Positions 9,071-18,169 are shown, numbered from the stretch's first letter. The stretch is DNA of 64,000 nucleotides from Defluviitaleaceae bacterium (GCA_009784025.1 WQVK01000003.1:1-64000); one strand, 5' to 3'. The notes: generated by a model from the letters alone, not told the origin. Program-made: numbers and translations.

Positions 9071-9231
9071 GTAACAATTCCACATAAGAACACTCACATA
9101 GAACGCGAGAAATTCTTGTAAGTCAATGAGCTGAAAGCCGCCGCGCACAGTGGCGTACAAGGCTTTTAGCGACGCAGACTTGCTGGAAATTTACAAGTTG
9201 TATGTGGGCGTTTTCATGTGGGAATTGCCAT
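9071..9231. repeat. Family E miniature inverted-repeat element
   Basis: The left end GTAACAATTCCACATAAG and right end CATGTGGGAATTGCC are complementary, as are the next blocks CACTCACATA and TATGTGGGCG. An inner stem pairs GCTGAAAGCC with GGCTTTTAGC. Total length is about 160 bp with no ORF. Shorter relatives with the CTCCAC...GTGGAG ends lie at 37475 and 39925. From here to the S-layer terminator (9232-9383) I see no gene. Confidence 0.65.
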
Positions 9232-9383
9232 AAACAAAGGATTCTCATTATATTGTTCACATTTCTTCACCAAAAACTCTCTAACACTAACCGCCATATC
9301 ACTTATTTAACTTCACCTTAATACATATGACAAAGCACCCTACCACTTTGCAATAGCCCCGAACCAGCAGTTTTTTAGCAAAC

Positions 9384-9420
9384 AAAAAAACACCCCCAAG
9401 GCAAGCCTCGGGGGTGTTTC
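9384..9420 (-). terminator. Terminator of the S-layer-like gene
   Basis: On the minus strand, AACACCCCCGAGG pairs with CTTGGGGGTGTT around a short loop, followed by a run of T. It lies 28 nt beyond the stop of the large minus-strand gene and fits a strong terminator for an abundant transcript. Confidence 0.85.
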
Positions 9421-9448
9421 TCTAGTTATATCAATTAAGCAGTTATGC

Positions 9449-12400
9449 TTAACGGAATACTACTACTTCGCCTTCAGCGTGAACTGTTCTTCCGAATGTT
9501 TGAGCTAGGAAGCGCAATGGTAGGAAGATACGTCCGTCTGGAGTCGGTACTACTTGGATGCTACCAGCTGGACCTGAATATCTTGCTTCTGTAGCAATGT
9601 CAACAGGTCTGCCGTTGATTTGAGCGATGTTGCTACCAACTGTCAATACAACTTGAACAGCATTGCTGTTGATGTCTTGACCGCTGATTGTTGCAACGCC
9701 AGATGCTGCATCCCACTCAACGCCTTGGTCTGGGCTACCGTTAATAAAGTATGCGAATGCGCGAGCTGAAACGAAACCAACACGTAGGTTAGTACCTGGA
9801 AGGTCTACCCAACGGAAAGGATCTGTTACGCCAGCGATTGGACCCATACCAGCCCACATACGGAATTCTCTCAAATGTGCAGGGATTTCGCCTGTGTCTG
9901 GGCCTTGTGGTGCTACATCCCAACCACCAAGCACGTTTTCAAGTGCTGTAGCGTTGTATGGGAGGCTTGTGAAGATACCGCGGTTCATTCTTGCAATGAT
10001 TGCCGCTTCAGCTTCTGTACGTCTGCGTGTTGCGTTGAATACTTCTTGGTCGTTGTTAGCTACTGCTGTACCAGAAACGATGATTTGATACTCGATACCT
10101 GGATATGCGCGGCCTTCAACAAAGATGTTGCTGATTGTGATAACTGGAGCAGGAGCGTTTCCGCCGTATGGTTGACGCATTACTGTGAATGCAACACCAG
10201 CACGACCTACGTGTCCGCCAGCTGTTGGAGCCATCAGACGACCTGAGTCAAGTCTCAGACCACTTTCTGCATTAACGTGAACTGTTGGGATGTTTAGTAG
10301 GTTGATGTCGAAGTTACGTCCGATTGTGTCTGTACCGATATAGATCCAAAGCTCTTCGCCGATAGCGAATGCTGCGTTGTCTACTACATCAATAACAAGG
10401 TCACTGATTTGGTGTGCGCCAGCTGGAAGGTTGTATAGGAAACCAGTTTCAACAGCTGCTACACCGCTTACAAGGTTCATAGCAATTGGGTCACGTGCGT
10501 GAGCAATTGTTGTTGTATAAGTGCCATTTGCACCAACAAGGTTGGTTACGCCAGCGCCAGAGATTGTTACATCAATGTTGCTACCGTATTTCCACTCGAA
10601 ACCAGCTTCAACAGAAAGGAAGAAGCGAACTTCTAGGATTGTGTTGCCGTGGTCTGGTAGTGGAGTTACCTGTGTGATTTGTTGTGCTGGAAGGTAAACA
10701 ACAGCTTCTGTATCTGTAAGTCTACCTACACCTGGTGCAGTTGGAACTCTATTATCAATAGCTGAAAGCCATCCGCGGAAGTTCATTAGGTTTTGGTTTG
10801 CACCTTGTGCAGCACCATAACCAGAACCAGGGTTGTTGTAGCCTTGCAGATCACCTAGCCAACCTGGGAACATAACGCCAACTTGGCCGCCCCAGAAGTT
10901 GTTCATTGCGCCGCGTGTCCAACCCCAATGTCTGAAGTTACCTGCGCGAGCTTCCATACCAAGGATACGAATACCTGGGTGTGGGTTTCCATCTTCGTCA
11001 AGGAATGCGAAGTTGATTGGTGCACCGAAGCCTGTTGAGAATGCTCCAGGAATATTTTCTTCAATGATAAGTGTGCTTGTTACTACGCCTTCGAAGAATG
11101 GTGTGCCTTCGTTATCACGGTTCCATCTCCAGTCACCAGTATTGTAACCAGTAGTGTCTGGGCGATTAAACGTACCAGGGGCAGCTAGCCAGTTTTGTGG
11201 CCTAAATGTGCCAAGGTGACCTGTTCTTACATTGTTAGGCCCGCCATGAACTTCAACTGAAAGATCAGCTGCGCCACGTGTACCTACATGAAGGCCAGTT
11301 ACTCTTTGGCCACTTGCAGATCCCTCAATTGCAACTACGCCAGCAATACCTGTGCCAAGCCAATGCGGAGCAGCTACTGGACCCATGTTAATTGTACCTG
11401 GAGCTGCTTGGGTTTGAAGTGTCCATTGGTTGTTGGCCCATGCCCATACTTGTTGGCCTGCACCTGTCACGCCAGGGATAGAACCAATACGGTTCCACCA
11501 ACCAGCGCCAGCAATAGCAGGATCTGGATGGTTTGTGCCCATACGACCAACATGAACGTCAATATTTACATCGCCGCGTGCTGGTGCGTTTGCATCTGGG
11601 ATAAGCCACAGGTTGCGGATTTCTAGCCAACCTAGGCCTGGACGGAAGTTAACGTCACGATCGAATTCACCTATTGGGATGAAGATTCTGTGCTGGTGTA
11701 CAGCATGAGCTGCGCCAAAATCTCCAACTCTTGTTCCCCAAATGCGGTTACCTGTACCTACATCTCTTGTTGAACCAGCAATGTTTGAGGCAGTCGCAAT
11801 AAAGTCTGTACTACGTTGACGATTAGCTACGTTTGAAAAAGATGCACCGTTAGCTACACCGCCAGCACGAACTTCAAGTCTTGCGTTTAGGCCAGCTGCA
11901 CCAAAAACGATATCTTGAGTCACGCTGGTTATGCCAACTGGTGGCGCAAAGCTCCAACGATAGAATGGAGGAGCTGTTAACATAACAACCATGTCGCCTT
12001 CTGGGTTGTTAAGAACACCAAATTGGTTTTCAGAAATTCTAACTGGTGGTACATGAAGAGCTGATGAGAAGCCTCTTGCGCCGCCAGTTACAGATATTGC
12101 AACGTTTGCTCTACCAACACCGGCTAGTGGCCAGTTTGTTGTAAAGTTGAATTCGCCAGTACCTGGTCTTACTGTCAAATGAGACAGATGCCAGTAACCG
12201 TAGCCTTGAACCGGTACTTGGAACCTTAAGTGACCTGTAAGGTTACCTAGATCTGCAAGAGTATAGGCTGGGTTAACGCTAAGGCGTACGAAACCTTGAC
12301 CTGTGCTCCAGCCGTTGTTTGGGGCTGCTGTCAATGTTACGTCAATAGCACCAGATGTTGCGATGCCAGCGCCAACTTGATGCACTACACCTCTTAAATC

Positions 12401-12706
12401 CATGGGCAATTCTGGAAGAGGATCAGGATTTCTCCATGGGGTACCATGAGTGTCTGCACCGCTAACAACGATACGTGCGCGATAGAAGTCTAACTCTAGG
12501 TTGGTTTCATTGCCTGGGGCAGCGTTTAGCATTGATACTATATGCTGTATTGGCAATGAAATCACGATGTTTGTGTGTTGGTTGTTGGTTACTAGGTGAC
12601 CTTGTACTTGAACACCCGGCAACGAAACCACGTTACCAAACACGTTTACTGGCAGCATAGTTACTAACATAACTAGGGCCAGCAATAAAGCTACTTTCTT
12701 TTTCAT
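9449..12706 (-). CDS. Large secreted S-layer-like protein with C-terminal stalk domain
   Basis: The open frame starts at 12805, but ATG 12706 is chosen. It follows GGAGGGAGAAAGT and begins a clear signal peptide, MKKKVALLLALVMLVTMLP, giving 1085 residues. The middle is a long beta-rich, Gly/Asn/Ala-rich sequence without recognisable enzyme motifs. The last 60 residues (INGRPVDI... DGRIFLPLRFLAQTFG) match the copper-amine-oxidase N-terminal-like stalk domain (PF07833) common on clostridial surface proteins. The mature chain contains one lysine (in FEWKYGS) and no cysteine by my reading. A strong promoter, long leader and strong terminator suggest high expression. An S-layer or surface-array role is inferred, not shown; no LPXTG or SLH motifs are visible. 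Confidence 0.75.
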   Translation of the reverse strand: MKKKVALLLALVMLVTMLPVNVFGNVVSLPGVQVQGHLVTNNQHTNIVISLPIQHIVSMLNAAPGNETNLELDFYRARIVVSGADTHGTPWRNPDPLPELPMDLRGVVHQVGAGIATSGAIDVTLTAAPNNGWSTGQGFVRLSVNPAYTLADLGNLTGHLRFQVPVQGYGYWHLSHLTVRPGTGEFNFTTNWPLAGVGRANVAISVTGGARGFSSALHVPPVRISENQFGVLNNPEGDMVVMLTAPPFYRWSFAPPVGITSVTQDIVFGAAGLNARLEVRAGGVANGASFSNVANRQRSTDFIATASNIAGSTRDVGTGNRIWGTRVGDFGAAHAVHQHRIFIPIGEFDRDVNFRPGLGWLEIRNLWLIPDANAPARGDVNIDVHVGRMGTNHPDPAIAGAGWWNRIGSIPGVTGAGQQVWAWANNQWTLQTQAAPGTINMGPVAAPHWLGTGIAGVVAIEGSASGQRVTGLHVGTRGAADLSVEVHGGPNNVRTGHLGTFRPQNWLAAPGTFNRPDTTGYNTGDWRWNRDNEGTPFFEGVVTSTLIIEENIPGAFSTGFGAPINFAFLDEDGNPHPGIRILGMEARAGNFRHWGWTRGAMNNFWGGQVGVMFPGWLGDLQGYNNPGSGYGAAQGANQNLMNFRGWLSAIDNRVPTAPGVGRLTDTEAVVYLPAQQITQVTPLPDHGNTILEVRFFLSVEAGFEWKYGSNIDVTISGAGVTNLVGANGTYTTTIAHARDPIAMNLVSGVAAVETGFLYNLPAGAHQISDLVIDVVDNAAFAIGEELWIYIGTDTIGRNFDINLLNIPTVHVNAESGLRLDSGRLMAPTAGGHVGRAGVAFTVMRQPYGGNAPAPVITISNIFVEGRAYPGIEYQIIVSGTAVANNDQEVFNATRRRTEAEAAIIARMNRGIFTSLPYNATALENVLGGWDVAPQGPDTGEIPAHLREFRMWAGMGPIAGVTDPFRWVDLPGTNLRVGFVSARAFAYFINGSPDQGVEWDAASGVATISGQDINSNAVQVVLTVGSNIAQINGRPVDIATEARYSGPAGSIQVVPTPDGRIFLPLRFLAQTFGRTVHAEGEVVVFR

Positions 12707-13051
12707 ACTTTCTCCCTCCGGTTTTTGAAAAGTTTTTTGCATGGAGATGTTCTTCCATGCCTTTTCCGTCTCTTTTCGCGTCGCTTCCGTAGGGGCTTTC
12801 CCCAAAACGCGAACCTTTGTGGGCGCATTCTTTTACATAGACAGCTGCACTATATAATAGGAAGCGTTGCGCCAGAGCATAAGCTCCTTTGAAATGAAAC
12901 GACGGTACTTTGGCTTTCACCGCCTTGCCTACAGGAAATCCTGCCAAGGCCTGTGTGCTGTTTCCCGTAAAAACCAGTACCTCCTTTCGAGTTCTTTTTT
13001 TATTTAGGCCAAGTATTGGAGATTGTAGAACAATGTCCAACCCCGCCTAAT
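12707..13051 (-). promoter_or_regulatory. Long structured 5' leader of the S-layer-like gene
   Basis: From the predicted start near 13051 to the ATG there are about 345 untranslated bases, which is long. Read on the minus strand, three structured parts are visible. GGTAC/GTACC (12903-12982) encloses a GCCTTG/CAAGGC arm. TTCGCGT/ACGCGAA (12775-12813) encloses GGGG-AAAG-CCCC. GCATGGA/TCCATGC (12739-12760) lies just before the ribosome site. The ORFs in this stretch look incidental. It may stabilise an abundant mRNA or be a riboswitch; I could not match it to any riboswitch consensus I know. Confidence 0.5.
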
Positions 13052-13057
13052 AATGAG

Positions 13058-13086
13058 AGTATATCACCGGGAAAATTGGCGGTCAA
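13058..13086 (-). promoter_or_regulatory. Strong sigma-A promoter for the S-layer-like gene
   Basis: Minus-strand TTGACC (13081-13086) and TATACT (13058-13063) are separated by exactly 17 bp, close to consensus at both boxes. Transcription would start near 13051. Confidence 0.8.
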
Positions 13087-13448
13087 TGGCAATTGCCATA
13101 GTGTAAGGTGACTGTAACATAAAAGCCCAGCGCCAGCCAGGGCTGCTACTATACATCTCCTACATTCGTCAAAATTCCAAGCAACGTGGAGAGTTTACCA
13201 CGCATATTTTATGCGTTCAATAGATTGCCGCAACTGTAATATACATGTAACACTCTCGAACTGCCTAAAAAAACCAGAAACCTCTTGCAAACATCATGCT
13301 TTTACCAAATTTTCGTCCAATATTTTATGGCGAATTTTGGCCATGCAAAAGTTTCAGTTCTAGTATTTGATAGGACGGTTTTTTTATGCCAGGTTTTGTG
13401 ATTGTAATAGGAGTGTAACAAAGCGCTGCATTTTGGGATGCTTCAAAA

Positions 13449-13566
13449 CTATAGTGAAATAAATAAGAAACGGTCTCGCCCGAGCGGCACCTGAAACGCC
13501 GAGATAAGGCGTTTCAGGCGTTTTTGCCGCGACAGGCGAGACCGTTTCTTATTTATTTCACTATAG
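13449..13566. repeat. Family B element, best-preserved copy (118 bp)
   Basis: Perfect 32-bp terminal inverted repeats begin CTATAGTGAAATAAATAAG and continue into CGGTCTCGCC. Inside lies a second perfect hairpin, CTGAAACGCC/GGCGTTTCAG. There is no ORF. Copies or fragments are at 30871 (centre lost), 32241, 40071 and 53331, and divergent relatives at 25431 and 46599. This is the pattern of a MITE or of a transcribed structured repeat. Between the S-layer promoter and this element (13087-13448) I see no gene. Confidence 0.88.
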
Positions 13567-13583
13567 ATACGCATGCGCTGCCA

Positions 13584-13612
13584 TAAAAAAAAGAGCATTC
13601 GCTCTCTTTTTT
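13584..13612. terminator. Short bidirectional terminator
   Basis: An A-run, GAGC-ATTC-GCTC hairpin and T-run form a terminator readable on both strands. It lies 88 nt beyond the stop of the minus-strand DUF362 gene and would end its transcript. Confidence 0.65.
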
Positions 13613-13699
13613 ATCTACATTCTAACGAGAGCATTATTTGCGACAATTAAATAATGCGAAAAACAGTTAAAGCGTAGCAACCATACATATTTAGCGGCA

Positions 13700-14845
13700 T
13701 TACAACCGCAACAACCGCGACAACCACGGCCTGTTTATAGTTATCGCCCTGCGGGGACATAACTCTTGGCAGCAGTAGCAGCGGATGCAGTCTTTGTAAT
13801 CTAATGTGGCTTTGTTTTCGGCTATTTTTATTATGTCTACGGGGCAGGCTTCTTTGCATACTGCGCAGCCGTTGCATTGATTATCGTTAAACACTGGGCG
13901 GGTTTGGATGTGGCGGGCTATGAATTTTCTTACCAGGGATGGTATTTTGGGGTTGGTTAGGTTCATTGCGCCCATGGATTCTGGCGGGGTATAGGGTTTT
14001 ATTTGGAAGCGGCTCATGCGCTCGCCAGTGAATTCTATGTCTAGCATTTCTTTGTCTATCATGCCGCGGGCGGCCATGCGGCGCAGCATTGGGACATCGT
14101 CAACCTCTAGGCCGATTAGCTTGCAGGCTACTTGGTCTAGATGGTAGGGGCTTGCAGAGGCCAGCACCGCCCCGGTGTGAACCGGGTTGCCAGAGGCCGG
14201 GCCGTTGCCTTCCATGCCCACTATGCCATCTATAAATGATAAATCTGGCTTGCAGGCTAGGCAAACATCAATGAGAGCGTCGGAGAAATTATCGTAATCT
14301 GGCATGTTTAGGTGATATTCGGCCTTTATTACCCCTGGCACAAGGCCGAAGGTGTTTTTAACCGCCCCGGTGAATGTCATCATACCGTGGGTTTTTAGCT
14401 TGGCTACGTTAAATACCTTGTCTGCGTCGTTTAGCATATCTGTTAGGGTCAGTTTTTTTAGCAGAAGGCCCTCTGGGTTTTCTGCAGTGAACGAGCCGAA
14501 ATTCTTGTTTAGCGTTGCCCCTGTTTCGGCGGCTACGGCCTCCATGCCGGTGGCACGGTACACCCCGGTTAACATTATGCCTGTGAATGGCCCGCCCGGG
14601 CTGTCGCCAATTATTGCGCTGCCGCCGTTTTCTATTATAAGGCTCACCAGTGCCTTTACGAAGGCCGGGTTGGTGGTTATGGCTTCTTCGGGCTTGCGTT
14701 TGGATAAGAGGTTTGGCTTCACCAGCACCTTGTCGCCTGGGGAGATGTATTTTTCCCAGCCGCCAAGGCTTTTTACGCTTTCGTCTATTACAGTTTTCAG
14801 GTTGTTGTATTCGTAATCTTCGCAGTATTTTAATGAAACTTGCAT
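13700..14845 (-). CDS. DUF362 protein with C-terminal 2x[4Fe-4S] ferredoxin domain
   Basis: 381 residues from the ATG at 14845, which follows GGAGGTATTAAC; the upstream M of the open frame lacks a ribosome site. Residues 1-300 are a DUF362 domain (KVLVKPNLLSKRKPEEA, GDSPGGPFTG, LKTHGMMTFTGAVKN). The last 70 residues hold two iron-sulfur motifs, CNGCAVCKEAC and CIRCYCCQELCP, so two [4Fe-4S] clusters are likely. Family members are found in anaerobes next to varied redox genes; the biochemical role is unknown. The next gene (DUF368) is divergent, so context does not identify a partner. Confidence 0.88.
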   Translation of the reverse strand: MQVSLKYCEDYEYNNLKTVIDESVKSLGGWEKYISPGDKVLVKPNLLSKRKPEEAITTNPAFVKALVSLIIENGGSAIIGDSPGGPFTGIMLTGVYRATGMEAVAAETGATLNKNFGSFTAENPEGLLLKKLTLTDMLNDADKVFNVAKLKTHGMMTFTGAVKNTFGLVPGVIKAEYHLNMPDYDNFSDALIDVCLACKPDLSFIDGIVGMEGNGPASGNPVHTGAVLASASPYHLDQVACKLIGLEVDDVPMLRRMAARGMIDKEMLDIEFTGERMSRFQIKPYTPPESMGAMNLTNPKIPSLVRKFIARHIQTRPVFNDNQCNGCAVCKEACPVDIIKIAENKATLDYKDCIRCYCCQELCPRRAITINRPWLSRLLRL

Positions 14846-14889
14846 GTTAATACCTCCATATCTTCTTGCTGCAGTAGGCATGCGTTTGC

Positions 14890-14924
14890 AAATCAACTAA
14901 TTACAATCTGTAATTAGTTGATTT
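14890..14924. repeat. Family A-type palindrome upstream of the DUF362 gene
   Basis: AAATCAACTAATTACA-ATC-TGTAATTAGTTGATTT has perfect 16-bp arms and shares the 25-bp core of the copy at 1431-1469. It lies 45 nt upstream of the DUF362 start codon, in the divergent intergenic region 14846-15155. The rest of that region holds only a candidate promoter for the DUF368 gene. Confidence 0.85.
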
Positions 14925-15044
14925 GGGCTACGGGGTTTTATATTAAGAAGCAGCAGACAACAATCGCAGCCCAAGCCCGGCCCGGCCACGAAACGCACCC
15001 ACAGGCATTATAGCTACCTAATGGTAGTGATGCAACGTTTAGTA

Positions 15045-15053
15045 TGATATAAT
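15045..15053 (+). promoter_or_regulatory. Extended -10 promoter candidate for the DUF368 gene
   Basis: TGATATAAT (TG-N-TATAAT, with TATAAT at 15048-15053) is a perfect extended -10. No good -35 lies at the proper distance, which extended -10 promoters tolerate. It would give a leader of about 95 nt. Confidence 0.5.
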
Positions 15054-15155
15054 CTTGGAAGATATCTGTTTTATTTGAGCATTAGACATGCTTGCTTGGC
15101 ATATTTGTAGATATGTTGTTTAAATTGTAGCCCTGGTGGGCTGGAGGATGATTTT

Positions 15156-16034
15156 TTGAGCTATTTATTTCTTGGGCTAAAGGGCATTGCCCTTGGGGCG
15201 GCTAGTATCATGCCTGGGGTTAGCGGTGCTACCTTGGCGGTTATTTTTAGGCTTTATGATAGGCTTATAGAGTCTATCAATTCTCTTTTTACAGATATGA
15301 AAAAATCTGTGCTTTTTTTGTTGCCTGTAGGGCTTGGCATGGTGGTTGGAGTGCTGGGCTTTGGGTCGATTATTGACTTTTTTATCACAAATTATTCTTT
15401 GCAGGCCAGCAGTTTTATTGCGGGGCTTATGGGGGGTAGTATTCCGTTTATATATTCGCGGGCAGTTTCCCAGGTGGAAGGCGGCCGGGGGCGGTATTAT
15501 GGCATTGCGGTGGCGGCCTGCATTATTATTGTGCTAATTACGCTTTTTGCGCCCCAGGCAGATGCGCGAGAGGTGTATGGTGTTGATTTTGGCATGGTGG
15601 CGCTGCTTTTTATTTGTGGGATTTTGGTTGCGGGGACTATGGTGATACCTGGTGTTAGTGGAGCTATGGTGCTTATTTTGTTTGGGTTTTATGGGCTGGT
15701 GATGCATACCATCAGCGATATTACATCGTTTTTGCGTAGCCCGTCAGATTTCGAGCTTTTGCGTAGCATTTTAATTACCGTTGTGCCACTTGGCCTTGGG
15801 GCTGTTATTGGCATTTTTGCTACTTCTAAGCTGGTCTCTGTTTTGTTGGAAAAATTTAATAGCGCGACTTTTTTTGCGATTTTGGGTATATTAATTGGTA
15901 CGATTTTCGCTATTTTTGCCGATGCCGAAACTTACCAAAGTTATGACGGAATAACCGCTGGCATTGTAATATTTTCCATTGCTGCGGCTTTTGCCGGGGT
16001 GGCGGTGTCGTTGGCTCTTGGCAATAAAAAGTAG
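15156..16034 (+). CDS. DUF368 membrane protein, polyprenyl-phosphate translocase type
   Basis: 292 residues with about eight hydrophobic segments. The duplicated glycine-rich motifs MPGVSGATLAVIF near residue 20 and IPGVSGAMVLILFG near residue 167 are the signature of DUF368. Proteins of this family (PopT) have been reported to recycle undecaprenyl phosphate across the membrane for wall synthesis; that function is inferred here from family membership. The start is TTG at 15156, preceded by CTGGAGGATG; an ATG at 15148 is out of frame and hits a stop at once. It is transcribed alone. Confidence 0.87.
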   Translation: MSYLFLGLKGIALGAASIMPGVSGATLAVIFRLYDRLIESINSLFTDMKKSVLFLLPVGLGMVVGVLGFGSIIDFFITNYSLQASSFIAGLMGGSIPFIYSRAVSQVEGGRGRYYGIAVAACIIIVLITLFAPQADAREVYGVDFGMVALLFICGILVAGTMVIPGVSGAMVLILFGFYGLVMHTISDITSFLRSPSDFELLRSILITVVPLGLGAVIGIFATSKLVSVLLEKFNSATFFAILGILIGTIFAIFADAETYQSYDGITAGIVIFSIAAAFAGVAVSLALGNKK

Positions 16035-16157
16035 GTTTATTTATCTGCGGCGGTTGCATAATAAAAGCGTGCCTATCTTAGGTGCGCTTTTATATTTTCT
16101 TCTGAGGCCACAAACGTGGCTCCAAAAGAAGCAAAAGATTGAAAAGGAATGACCGCC

Positions 16158-16859
16158 ATGTACGCTTACAAAGCAATTTTGCTAATCCCGGCCGCCATAT
16201 GCGCCCTGGCCGGGTGCAACATGATAAAAACCCCAGAACCGCCGCCAAACACCACAATAACCGAAACCCCGGCCAGGCAACTTCCCCCGCGAAGCGCTCC
16301 CAGGCCGCCAAAACCCGCCCCAGCCCCCGCCGCCCCAGCCCAACGTCCAAAACATCAAACCCCACAACCAGCCGCCCAGCCTGCCCTAGCTGCCGAAACG
16401 CGCCAAAAAACTGAGCGCAGCCTAGCCACCCATCAAACTGAATTTGACGCCGCACAAAAAAACAGGGCAACCAACATATCCCGCGCCGCAGAAACCATAA
16501 ACGGCAAAACCGTGCAGCCAGGCGAAACTTTCTCCTACAACGAAACCGTAGGCCCAACCATAGAAAAACGCGGCTACAAAAAAGACATCATCTTCGTAGA
16601 CGGCGAAAAGAAAGAAGGCGTAGGCGGCGGCGTATGCCAAGTGTCAACAACTCTATTCAACGCAGCAGAATCCGCAGGCCTAGAAATATTAGAACGCCAT
16701 GACCATTCCCGCCCTGTAACCTACGCCCCCACCGGCAAAGACGCCGCCACGTCCTACGGCGGCATAGACTTCAAATTTAAAAACAACAAACTATTTCCGA
16801 TAAAAATAATTGCTACAGCGGATAATGGGAAAATAACTGTTAGCTTAAACCAGGCTTAA
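16158..16859 (+). CDS. VanW-family lipoprotein
   Basis: A secreted lipoprotein of about 233 residues. The signal peptide LLIPAAICALAGC ends in a lipobox with Cys near residue 19. A Pro/Ala-rich linker follows (about residues 25-85), then the VanW domain (PF04294) with NGKTVQPGETFSYNETVGP, GGGVCQVSTTLFNAAESAGL and ERHDHSRPVTYAP. The ORF track begins at ATG 16149, but AAAAGG lies right against it; ATG 16158 has proper spacing and is preferred. VanW domains are associated with the cell wall, but their reaction is unknown; the protein has no link to vancomycin resistance here. Confidence 0.87.
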   Translation: MYAYKAILLIPAAICALAGCNMIKTPEPPPNTTITETPARQLPPRSAPRPPKPAPAPAAPAQRPKHQTPQPAAQPALAAETRQKTERSLATHQTEFDAAQKNRATNISRAAETINGKTVQPGETFSYNETVGPTIEKRGYKKDIIFVDGEKKEGVGGGVCQVSTTLFNAAESAGLEILERHDHSRPVTYAPTGKDAATSYGGIDFKFKNNKLFPIKIIATADNGKITVSLNQA

Positions 16860-17013
16860 AACCTTCAGAGGCTCCGCCTCCGACACCTCCGCCGCTTTTT
16901 TGAAAAAAAGCTTGGCAAAAAACTTTAACTTTTTAAAACCGTCAGGGCTACGCCCCGACACCCCGTTTTTTAATCCCATTTCAATAATTTTTTAATGAGA
17001 TGGGATTTTTTTA
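16860..17013. terminator. Family C repeat followed by an intrinsic terminator
   Basis: 16860-16965 holds two family C modules: CAGAGGCTCCGCCTCCG and a second GTCAGGGCTACGCCCCGAC, each a small hairpin, with the characteristic CTTTTTTGAAAAAAAGCTTGG stretch between them. At 16972-17013 AATCCCAT...ATGGGATT pairs and is followed by TTTTTTTA, a terminator for vanW. There is no gene up to the pseudogene at 17162. Confidence 0.6.
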
Positions 17014-17096
17014 TTGTTAAATGCTGATGGTTGGCAGGTTTTTGCTGCCAGATAACTATGTAAAAAGGGTCAGAACATTGTTTTTTATTGGAAAAA

Positions 17097-17136
17097 TGGT
17101 ACCATAATCCCATAAAAGTGGTACCGTATGGTACCA
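17097..17136. repeat. Family D site: half site plus full TGGTACC palindrome
   Basis: A degenerate first site TGGTACCATAATCCCA (17097-17112) is followed 22 bp downstream by the full 18-bp palindrome TGGTACCGTATGGTACCA (17119-17136). Three better pairs, spaced 32 bp, are at 31301, 36538 and 48368. Here it lies at the 3' side of the serine-hydrolase pseudogene and not at an obvious promoter. Confidence 0.7.
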
Positions 17137-17161
17137 TTTTTTATCTTTTCATTAAAATTTA

Positions 17162-18169
17162 TCAAAAGACATCCATCACCGCCCGCTGGAATCCCCAGAT
17201 ATCCATCTCCACATTAGCCAAAATAGTAAATGCAATATCATTCTGCGGAATATAAACACTATGGAAGCTCACCCCAAAATCACTACCACTATGCCAATAG
17301 ACACCGCCCTCGGCAATGCAAACACCCAGCCCAAAATGCCCATGGGCTTCTTCGTACACCGTATGCACCGCCGCAAACTGCTTTATCATGCCAGCAGAGA
17401 ACAGCCCGCGCCAAAACAACGCCATATCCACAGCCGTAGTGTACAACCCGCCATCTGCGCAGCCTACAACCGTGTGGCGAAATTAATTGCCCACAAGTTC
17501 GTTTTGCTGCTTGCCCAACATATAGCCAATTGCCGTGTTGGCGGGCAGGTTATTAGTAGCGTAAAATCCCGTGTTGGCCAGCCCCAGCGTTTGGGCCACG
17601 TTCGCCATTACAAATTCGCGGTACCCCCCGCCAGTCACGGCTTCTATAATCAGCCCCAGCAAAATAAAATTCGAGTTAGAATAACTAGCCCTCTCACCCG
17701 GCGCAAACTTACCCGGCAACCTGCAAAACAACTGCAAAAAGAATTCATGAGTAGTCCAAGTATGCACCGGATACGCCGCGTAAAACCTTTCCATGGCGGC
17801 ATCATCGTCAAAATTCAACGCATCATTCAAGTAATCGGCCACCCCGGCCGAATGCGTTAGCAAATGAAACACCGTAATATTTTTGTCAATATTTTTCAAA
17901 TCATGCGGCAGCAGCTCGCAAATCTTGCTATCCAGCGAAAGTCGCCCTTGGTCTACCAAAATGCAAACCGCCGCCGCGGTAAAAAGCTTCGTGCCAGACG
18001 CAATGGTAAAGGAGGTGTCGATATTGTTTGGCAGCCCCTCTCCCCGGTTTCTAAACCCATGCGCCTTCCTAAAAAGCACGCCATCACTGCCTCAAACGAA
18101 AATAACGCCGGAAAAATCTCGCGCGCCATCCCATTCTGCATAAATATTTTCAATTTTTTGTGCTATCAT
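17162..18169 (-). pseudogene. Serine hydrolase (beta-lactamase/CubicO family), broken by two stops
   Basis: One continuous frame of 336 codons from ATG 18169 (after GGGAGGCGCTG) reads a class C beta-lactamase-like protein. It is interrupted by TGA between FSGVIFV and GSDGVLF (near codon 26) and by TAA between NELVGN and FRHTVVG (codon 229). Both stops are in frame, so no frameshift is needed. Active-site remnants are present: SGTKL (S-x-x-K), YSNSN (Y-x-N) and HSGSDFG (H-x-G). The ORF track shows the pieces as 17483-18079 and 17162-17446. An intact relative lies at 35139. Sequencing error or stop read-through are alternatives, but two stops favour decay. Confidence 0.82.

Noticed and set aside
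12633-13040. 135-aa minus-strand ORF across the S-layer leader
   Set aside because: Overlaps the signal-peptide start of the S-layer-like gene in another frame and lies in the untranslated leader; no ribosome site.
12707-13051. c-di-GMP-I, SAM, lysine or cobalamin riboswitch in the S-layer leader
   Set aside because: I compared by eye with remembered consensus motifs (for example GCACAGGGCAAACC and GGACGCAAAGCC for c-di-GMP-I); only scattered matches, so no class was assigned.
18080-18110. TGA recoded as Trp or selenocysteine in the serine-hydrolase pseudogene
   Set aside because: TGA is a normal stop for trpC, tsaE and others here, and a TAA also interrupts the same frame.
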